Of a DNA stretch of 56,690 nucleotides, positions 51,268 to 56,690 are shown piece by piece (positions within the stretch are counted from its first letter, which is position 1; each line of letters begins with the position of its first letter). Source of the DNA: an uncultured Porphyromonas sp. (GTDB lineage: Bacteria; Bacteroidota; Bacteroidia; Bacteroidales; Porphyromonadaceae); NCBI GenBank assembly GCA_900539765.1, contig UQDF01000004.1:1-56690 (forward strand), in the 5' to 3' direction. The notes under the pieces were generated by a model, which was given only the letters and a program-made list of their open reading frames with translations, searched no databases and was not told where the DNA came from. Both the position numbers and the translations under genes were made by a program.

Positions 51268-53142
51268 CTACGCTAGTCCAAAGAGCTCGTTGAAGTGCTG
51301 CAGAGTCTCCAACACGTTACTACGGACATGGATAAAGTGCTCGATGCCGAGAGCCTGCAGCTGCTCCGTGCAGGCGGGATTGCCCGCTACGACAAACTGC
51401 GCTCTGCCGTCGAGTAGACGATACGCCTCAGGAGCGTAAGTCTCATACTCATCGTCACTAGAGCAGAGCACCACGATGTCTGCCTTAGCAGCGGCAGCTG
51501 CGTCGATACCCTCTTGGACTGTCTCAAAGCCGAGGTTGTCGATGAGCTTGTAGCCAGCACAGCCGAAGAAGTTGCCCGAGAACTGTGAGCGAGCGAGTCT
51601 CATCGCTAGATTGCCGATCGTCAGCATGAAGACGACAGGCTGCTTGCCACGCTCTGTCGTCAAGCGTAGCTCCTCAAACTGATTAGCGCCACGGTCGAAG
51701 TTGAGGGGCTGTAGTCCCTCCTGCTGCTTTTCTCCAGCAGAGCAACCGCACCCCGTCGTGATGACTGCGGGTGTCGCGAGCTTTTCGTGAGCTGTCTCTG
51801 TGAAGTTCGGGAACTCGTTGGTACCCAGTAGGGTCTCCTTGCGCTTGGCAACCGCTGTATGACGCTCTGTATTGGTCTCCTGGAGGTCACGCTGTAGTAC
51901 TCCCGTGGTGACAAAGCTTTCGAAGCCACCCTCGCTAGCGCTGATCTCACCAAAGAGCTGCCAAGCTTGCTCGGCAATCACATTGGTCAGCGTCTCTATG
52001 TAGTACGAACCAGCAGCGGGGTCGACAACCTTGTCGAAGTGACTCTCCTCGCTCAGGAGGAGCTGCTGATTGCGTGCGATACGCTCGGAGAAGTCGGTAC
52101 TCTCCTCGTAAGCAATGTTGAAGGGTAGGACCGTGATCGAGTCGACACCGCCCAGCGCTGCTGACATCGTCTCCGTCTGCGAGCGGAGCAGGTTGACATA
52201 GGCGTCATAGATGGTCATATTCCACTGCGAGGTGGTAGCGTGCTGGCAAATCTTAGCGGCATCGCCCTTGTACTGGTCACCATGTGCACCGATGATCTCG
52301 GCCCATAGCCAGCGTGCAGCACGGAACTTGGCCATCTCCATAAAGTAGCTCGAGCTGATGCCGAAGTGGAACTTGATCCTCCGAGCGATCTCCTCGACAT
52401 CGTGACCACGAGCCACCATCTGGTCTAGCACCTCCGCACCCCAAGCGAGTGCATAGGCGAGCTCCTTGACGATGCCCGCACCAGCGTTGCTCAGCATCGA
52501 GGCCTCTACGATATAAAGGCGCATCTGTGGGATAGGCTTGGCAATGTTGTAGAGCTGCTCTAGCGTGTCGTAGCGCTTGTCATCGACGACACCCTTCATA
52601 AGCTCTCGCTTGAAGGGATTGTACTCGATAGCACCTCTTACGGCAGCTCCGTCGATCTGATGCTGCTGCACGTAGGCGACAAAGAGCTCTGCCAGCTTGA
52701 CAGTACAAGATACACAGGTCGAGAGATTGATCTCTACAGCCGTCAGATCTATTCCCTTGAAGAGTGTCTCTAGGGTTTCGGCAGAGAGAGTCTCCTTAGC
52801 GATGTGGAACCCCAAGGAGGTGACTCCCTTGTTGAGTATATCTAGCGCCTTAGCGTTTGCCTCGGCGGGATCCTTAACCTTAATGTCTTGGCGTACGAGC
52901 CACTCATTGTTTAGCTTCGTCGATCGCACGTAGGGGTATTCACCAGGTAGTGCTAGACGTGAGGCATATTGAGCGATGTCTTCGCGTCTGTACATAGGCT
53001 GTAGGTTAAAGCCTTCAGGCGTACGCCATACGAGCCGCTTGTCAAAGGAGGCACCCTTGAGATCGACTGTGACTTTCTCCAGCCACTGCTCTTTGCTTAC
53101 GGGGGGGAAGTCCCCAAAGAGCCGTTCTCTTTTATTTGCCAT
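51268..53142 (-). CDS. mutA: Methylmalonyl-CoA mutase small subunit
   Basis: Non-catalytic partner of MutB. I place the start at 53142 (MANKRERLFGDFPPVSKEQW, 624 residues), because a longer frame to 53190 crosses the promoter box and adds 16 atypical residues. Barrel domain about 1-440 and a cobalamin-like domain (about 490-624) that lacks the DxHxxG motif, as expected for this subunit. The codons for residues 12-13 fall in a run of seven G on the plus strand (53101-53107). Confidence 0.94.
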   Translation of the reverse strand: MANKRERLFGDFPPVSKEQWLEKVTVDLKGASFDKRLVWRTPEGFNLQPMYRREDIAQYASRLALPGEYPYVRSTKLNNEWLVRQDIKVKDPAEANAKALDILNKGVTSLGFHIAKETLSAETLETLFKGIDLTAVEINLSTCVSCTVKLAELFVAYVQQHQIDGAAVRGAIEYNPFKRELMKGVVDDKRYDTLEQLYNIAKPIPQMRLYIVEASMLSNAGAGIVKELAYALAWGAEVLDQMVARGHDVEEIARRIKFHFGISSSYFMEMAKFRAARWLWAEIIGAHGDQYKGDAAKICQHATTSQWNMTIYDAYVNLLRSQTETMSAALGGVDSITVLPFNIAYEESTDFSERIARNQQLLLSEESHFDKVVDPAAGSYYIETLTNVIAEQAWQLFGEISASEGGFESFVTTGVLQRDLQETNTERHTAVAKRKETLLGTNEFPNFTETAHEKLATPAVITTGCGCSAGEKQQEGLQPLNFDRGANQFEELRLTTERGKQPVVFMLTIGNLAMRLARSQFSGNFFGCAGYKLIDNLGFETVQEGIDAAAAAKADIVVLCSSDDEYETYAPEAYRLLDGRAQFVVAGNPACTEQLQALGIEHFIHVRSNVLETLQHFNELFGLA

Positions 53143-53176
53143 ATCGTATATGTGTGTGTTGTGTGAATTGATTACG

Positions 53177-53184
53177 CAAAGGTG
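53177..53184 (-). promoter_or_regulatory. Weak -7 box of mutAB
   Basis: Minus-strand CACCTTTG, one mismatch to TAnnTTTG, 34 nt upstream of mutA. A 7-bp hairpin CTCCTAT/ATAGGAG (53201-53217) lies just behind and may end the lptB transcript or act as an operator. Confidence 0.4.
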
Positions 53185-53309
53185 CAACAATGAGGACTCT
53201 CTCCTATCGAATAGGAGCTAGTCGACTATGTTGCTACCCGCAAAGATAACTATTTCTATTCAATAGAGCGTTACCAACGCTGTTATCATCACGACAATAG
53301 TGCCAAAGA

Positions 53310-54113
53310 CTAGAGACCTTCGAAGCTCTTACGACGCAGGACGAAGTCGCGTCCGAGGTACTTCTCACGCACGAGAGCGTTCTCAGCGAGCTGCTCCGCC
53401 GTACCCTGAAAGAGCACCTTGCCCTCGAAGAGCAGATAGGCTCGATCGGTGATGCTGAGCGTCTCATTGACATTGTGGTCGGTGATCAGGATGCCGATGT
53501 TGCGCTGCTTGAGCTTGGCAACGATAGACTGTATATCCTGCACAGCGATCGGGTCGACACCTGCGAAGGGCTCGTCGAGCATGATAAACTTAGGATCGAT
53601 GGCAAGACAACGAGCTATCTCGACACGCCTACGCTCACCTCCCGAGAGTCTGTTACCCTGGTTGGTGCGTACCTTATGAAGACCAAACTCATCGAGCAGT
53701 GTCTCCAATCTTTCCCGTTGCTGGTCTGGTGTGAGCGGGGTCATCTCTAGCACCGCCTTGATATTGTCCTCTACCGAGAGCTTTCTAAAGACCGACGCCT
53801 CCTGCGCTAGATAGCCGATCCCAAGGCGAGCGCGCTGATAGACTGGGAGCTTCGTGATGTCCTGCTCATTGAGGAATATCTTGCCCCCATTAGGAACGAC
53901 CAGTCCCACCGTCATATAGAAAGTGGTCGTCTTGCCCGCACCATTAGGACCTAGTAGTCCGACGATCTCCCCTTGGCGTAGCTCGATAGAGACATCGTTG
54001 ACCACGGTACGACTACGGTAACGCTTCACCAGATGCTCCGTACGCAAGAGCCCCGTCTCACCTTTGTGGCGATCAGGAGAGAGTGCCTCAGTGGTATCTA
54101 TAGTGTCTGCCAT
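53310..54113 (-). CDS. lptB: LPS export ABC transporter ATPase LptB
   Basis: ATPase that drives lipopolysaccharide extraction by LptFG. 267 residues: Walker A GPNGAGKTT, Q loop YLAQEASVFRKL (the LptB-type sequence), signature LSGGERRRVEIARCLA, Walker B FIMLDEPFAGVDPIAV and the switch His in LITDHNVNETL. An N-terminal extension of about 25 residues is unremarkable. It starts 3 nt after the transporter gene. Confidence 0.95.
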   Translation of the reverse strand: MADTIDTTEALSPDRHKGETGLLRTEHLVKRYRSRTVVNDVSIELRQGEIVGLLGPNGAGKTTTFYMTVGLVVPNGGKIFLNEQDITKLPVYQRARLGIGYLAQEASVFRKLSVEDNIKAVLEMTPLTPDQQRERLETLLDEFGLHKVRTNQGNRLSGGERRRVEIARCLAIDPKFIMLDEPFAGVDPIAVQDIQSIVAKLKQRNIGILITDHNVNETLSITDRAYLLFEGKVLFQGTAEQLAENALVREKYLGRDFVLRRKSFEGL

Positions 54114-54116
54114 AAG

Positions 54117-55796
54117 CTATACAAAGAGTAAGATGAGTAGCTGTGCGGAGATGATACGGACGAACATACCGAGCGGGTAAACCGTGGCATAGGCGACCGT
54201 GTGCTTGCTCCCTTTGAGTCTGTCGCCGACCACCTCCAGAGCCATCGGGTTCGCCATACTACCACACACCACCCCGCACATAGTAGCGTAGTCCCCCCGC
54301 TTGCGACGTAGCATATACCAGCCGACCAGTAGGATAGGTAGCACCGTCAGCAAGGCGCCATAGCCGAGCCACACCAACCCTTGAGTACTAAAGAGAATAT
54401 CAAAGAAGCCAGCGCCCGACGAGAGCCCCAGACAGCCCAGGTAGAGGATCAGTCCCAGCTGTCGTACCAGTAGACTGGCACTATTGGTGATGTAAGTAGT
54501 CACATGCATACGAGGGCCGAAAGCTCCCATGAGGATACCGATGATGATACCGCCACCAGCCAGCCCAAGCCGAATAGGCATACTCACGCCAGGGATATAG
54601 AAAGGTATCATACCGACGAAAACGCTGATGAAGAGACCGATGAAAAGCCCCAGCAGGTTGGGAGCATCCAAGTCCTTGATCTCGTTGCCGATCTTTGCAG
54701 CGACCGCATCGGTAGCATCTTTGGTCCCCACCACGGTCATACGGTCTCCCAGCTGCAGGTGCAAGTCGGGCGAGGTGAGGAGCTCGATACCCGCACGATC
54801 GATGCGCGTCACATTGACTCCGTAGTCATTGCGTAGGTGCAAGGCGCTGAGGCGCACGCCGTTGTACTCCTTGCGTGTGAGGACGAGTCGCCTCGATACG
54901 AGACTCTGGTCCACATTATCCCAGTCAATGTCGGAGCGGTTCCAGTCCTTTGCCACCTTCTTACCAAAGAATAGCTCCAGCCTAGGCACCTCCCGCTCGT
55001 CCGAAACGATCAGCAGGCGATCACCCTCTTGTAATTCTGTCGAGGATTCGGGAGACAGAGCCTTGCCGTCACGCCATATACGACTGATCACAAAGGGTGT
55101 CTCAGCAACCCGTGAGACCTCCGAGATGGTTTTGCCGACCACCCCCATATTTTTTACTTCGTACTCGCTAAAGAAGGCAGCGCGCTCCTCCTCGTCAGAC
55201 TGCCCCTTGTCACGTTTCTTTGCTAAGGGAGCTAGCACGTAGAGCGCTAGTATGACCCCCACCACACCAAAGGGGTAGGTGATCGCACATGCCAGTGCCA
55301 TCTCCGCCAGCATGCTCTGCCCCTCGGCACCGACGCTCGGCAAGCTACTCTGCGCTGCAGCTAGTGCTGGTGTATTGGTCGTAGCACCCGATAGGATGCC
55401 GACCCACTGGCTGATGGGTAGCTCAGAGACGAAGAAGAGACCCACGACGAGCGCCAGGTCGACCACCACGATGAGGAGCGAGTCGAGATTGTCCCGTATG
55501 CCACCCTTCTTGAGTGAGGGAAAGAAAGCAGGACCCACCTGAAGACCCAGCGCATAGATAAAGAGGATCAACCCAAAGTTCATCCCAAAGTCTAGCGTCC
55601 TCGCCTCTAGCGTGATACCCCAGTAGGAGAGTAGGATGCCGACGAAGAAGACGAAGGTCACCCCCAGTGAAATACGAGCTATACGGATACGAGCCAAGAG
55701 CAACCCCACTAGAGAGACCAGTGAGATCACAATAATCGATTGAGGCACCGACGGTATGACGAAGAGTTCGTTGAGAAAAGCTCGCAGACTATCCAT
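54117..55796 (-). CDS. AspT/YidE-family membrane transporter with two TrkA-C domains
   Basis: Inner-membrane protein of the YidE/YbjL duplication family. I prefer the start at 55796 (MDSLRAFLNELF, 559 residues); a frame to 55829 is possible. Two membrane halves of about five to six segments (about 10-180 and 385-555) flank a soluble middle (about 195-370) with two RCK_C/TrkA-C repeats (LQEGDRLLIVSD and LQLGDRMTVVG mark each one). The family includes aspartate:alanine exchangers, but the substrate here is unknown. The last GSMANPMALEVV segment is typical. Followed closely by lptB. Confidence 0.88.
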   Translation of the reverse strand: MDSLRAFLNELFVIPSVPQSIIVISLVSLVGLLLARIRIARISLGVTFVFFVGILLSYWGITLEARTLDFGMNFGLILFIYALGLQVGPAFFPSLKKGGIRDNLDSLLIVVVDLALVVGLFFVSELPISQWVGILSGATTNTPALAAAQSSLPSVGAEGQSMLAEMALACAITYPFGVVGVILALYVLAPLAKKRDKGQSDEEERAAFFSEYEVKNMGVVGKTISEVSRVAETPFVISRIWRDGKALSPESSTELQEGDRLLIVSDEREVPRLELFFGKKVAKDWNRSDIDWDNVDQSLVSRRLVLTRKEYNGVRLSALHLRNDYGVNVTRIDRAGIELLTSPDLHLQLGDRMTVVGTKDATDAVAAKIGNEIKDLDAPNLLGLFIGLFISVFVGMIPFYIPGVSMPIRLGLAGGGIIIGILMGAFGPRMHVTTYITNSASLLVRQLGLILYLGCLGLSSGAGFFDILFSTQGLVWLGYGALLTVLPILLVGWYMLRRKRGDYATMCGVVCGSMANPMALEVVGDRLKGSKHTVAYATVYPLGMFVRIISAQLLILLFV

Positions 55797-55889
55797 ACGT
55801 GTAGTTAGAAGTAGAAGGTCAGCCCCCACTTAGGGGAGCCAAACAGATGGGAGTGCACATCGCTCTGACGAGACACTCCAATAGTTACG

Positions 55890-55897
55890 CAAAGGTA
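55890..55897 (-). promoter_or_regulatory. -7 box of the transporter-lptB operon
   Basis: Minus-strand TACCTTTG, 94 nt upstream of the chosen ATG at 55796. The IS30 end lies within about 45 bases, where the -33 element would be. Confidence 0.65.
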
Positions 55898-55940
55898 CAC
55901 AGAATCAGATAAACAGCGCACACGACTAACTTTCCGTAGA

Positions 55941-56690
55941 TTCAACTATCAAATGCAACTGAATTGGTTTCGTCGAGCTTTTGATAAAAAAGCTGCCCAG
56001 GAGTTAGGAAGTTTAGTTTCTTTCGAGGTCTGTTATTAAGGAGCTTTTGTACTCTTCGGACCTCCTCTGTGGAGTAGTTGTTGAAAGCGACTTTCTTCTT
56101 AATGTATTGTCTTATGAGCTTGTTGGTGTTTTCTATGCAGCCCTTTTCCCAAGAGCAGTATGGGTGTGCGAAGTAGATGTCTACGTTGAGAGCTTTGGCA
56201 ATCTCTTTGTGTAGAGCGAATTCAGAGCCATTGTCTGTGGTTATGGTTAACACGGCGTTGTGTTTCCTGTATGGAGCTAGCATCAAGTAGACGGCATTTG
56301 CTACGTCTTCTGCTTTTTTACCATTGGGCAGTTTCCGAATCAGAGTCATTAGCGTATTTCTCTCTACAAGGGTAACCATTGCTCCTTGGTTGTTTGACCC
56401 CACGATCAGGTCAAGCTCCCAGTCACCGAAGCGATCGCCATTGGCTTCTTTAGGTCTGTCATCTATGAAGGTCCTGTCTTTGATAGGTCCGGCGTTCTTT
56501 CCGACAGAGCGTTTCCGATGCTTCAGGCTGTGGCGACAGTGTTTGTAAAGAGAGCCGTCGCACTCTTTATCTTCGCGGATAAACTGGTATATACGTTCGA
56601 CTGAGACCATTGGGATAGCCTTATTCTTGCAGTGTCCTACGATTTGCTCTGGAGACCACTGATGCTTGGTAAGAAAGAGTTTTATAATTC
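55941..56690 (-). mobile_element. IS30-family insertion sequence, cut by the right edge
   Basis: The transposase reads into the window from the right. The stop codon sits inside TTCAACTATCAAATGCAAC (55941-55959), which I take as the terminal inverted repeat because IS30 ends commonly overlap the stop. The opposite end and target duplication are outside the window, so the exact boundary is inferred. Confidence 0.75.
55942..56688 (-). CDS. IS30-family transposase, 5' end outside window
   Basis: The frame stays open through the right edge (the residues before the internal Met at 56610 read KHQWSPEQIVGHCKNKAIP), so at least 249 residues are present and the start is outside. The DDE triad is visible: Asp in FGDWELDLI, Asp in TITTDNGSEF and Glu in the segment CIENTNKLIRQYIKKK. 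The family signature PYCSWEKGCIENTN matches IS30. AT content is higher than in the neighbours, as expected for an incoming element. Confidence 0.92.
   Translation of the reverse strand: MIKLFLTKHQWSPEQIVGHCKNKAIPMVSVERIYQFIREDKECDGSLYKHCRHSLKHRKRSVGKNAGPIKDRTFIDDRPKEANGDRFGDWELDLIVGSNNQGAMVTLVERNTLMTLIRKLPNGKKAEDVANAVYLMLAPYRKHNAVLTITTDNGSEFALHKEIAKALNVDIYFAHPYCSWEKGCIENTNKLIRQYIKKKVAFNNYSTEEVRRVQKLLNNRPRKKLNFLTPGQLFYQKLDETNSVAFDS

Noticed and set aside
53143..53190. Longer N-terminus for MutA
   Set aside because: It would place the -7 box only a few bases before the start codon and adds residues unlike MutA.

Overview
The window is a GC-rich stretch (my estimate is low to mid 50s % GC) of a Bacteroidota chromosome, most likely Porphyromonas of the asaccharolytica/uenonis type. 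This is inferred from TAnnTTTG promoter boxes in front of most operons, type IX secretion (T9SS) cargo-like proteins, a PorD/DUF4835 protein, fused SecDF, a P. gingivalis-like superoxide dismutase, two-subunit class I fumarase and methylmalonyl-CoA mutase MutAB. The species call is an inference. Almost everything is core chromosome; the only clear mobile gene is an IS30-type transposase cut by the right edge.

Layout. 1-9.7 kb: purM (cut by the left edge), prfA, then pheS-nth, a tiny secreted protein, rpsA on the minus strand, and rplY, sodB and mdh on the plus strand. 9.9-17.3 kb: a six-gene plus-strand operon, purH-mreB-mreC-mreD-mrdA-rodA, joining the last steps of IMP synthesis to the rod-shape wall machinery. 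17.6-20.1 kb: manC and a DUF2851 gene. 20.4 kb: a tRNA-Met(CAT) gene with an odd T loop. 20.5-27.6 kb: a seven-gene minus-strand operon dnaN-exonuclease-coaBC-porD-recN-rlmB-ridA. 28.0-29.2 kb: a carboxynorspermidine dehydrogenase-like gene. 29.3-33.8 kb: an antiporter overlapping glgB. 34.0-37.7 kb: pyrE, an SRPBCC-like protein, a Rieske-like lipoprotein and a putative porin. 37.9-41.0 kb: secDF and tRNA-Gly(CCC). 41.8-46.3 kb: a repeat-built leucine-rich-repeat surface protein and fumarase. 46.4-48.8 kb: a secreted serine protease. 49.1-53.1 kb: mutA-mutB. 53.3-55.8 kb: lptB and a YidE-type transporter. 55.9 kb to the end: the IS30 transposase.

The genes fit an anaerobe that makes succinate and propionate (malate dehydrogenase, fumarase, methylmalonyl-CoA mutase) and has a strong secretion and cell-surface programme (T9SS PorD with three candidate cargo proteins, SecDF, LptB, porin).

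The most unusual content is in the intergenic DNA. Three dispersed repeat families occur in the gaps at 17.3-17.5, 20.1-20.3, 27.7-27.9, 37.7 and 41.1-41.5 kb. R1 is a ~165-bp element of nested CACGTG hairpins (three copies). R2 is built of GGACGCAC/GTGCGTCC hairpins (two copies and a remnant). R3 is a degenerate TCTAAYC array that in all four occurrences sits directly beside a TAnnTTT promoter-like box. Other points worth checking are a 939-bp internal duplication in the LRR gene with a ~350-bp core I read as identical, Cys at the metal-specificity position 155 of SodB, and an A54/T58 T loop in tRNA-Met.
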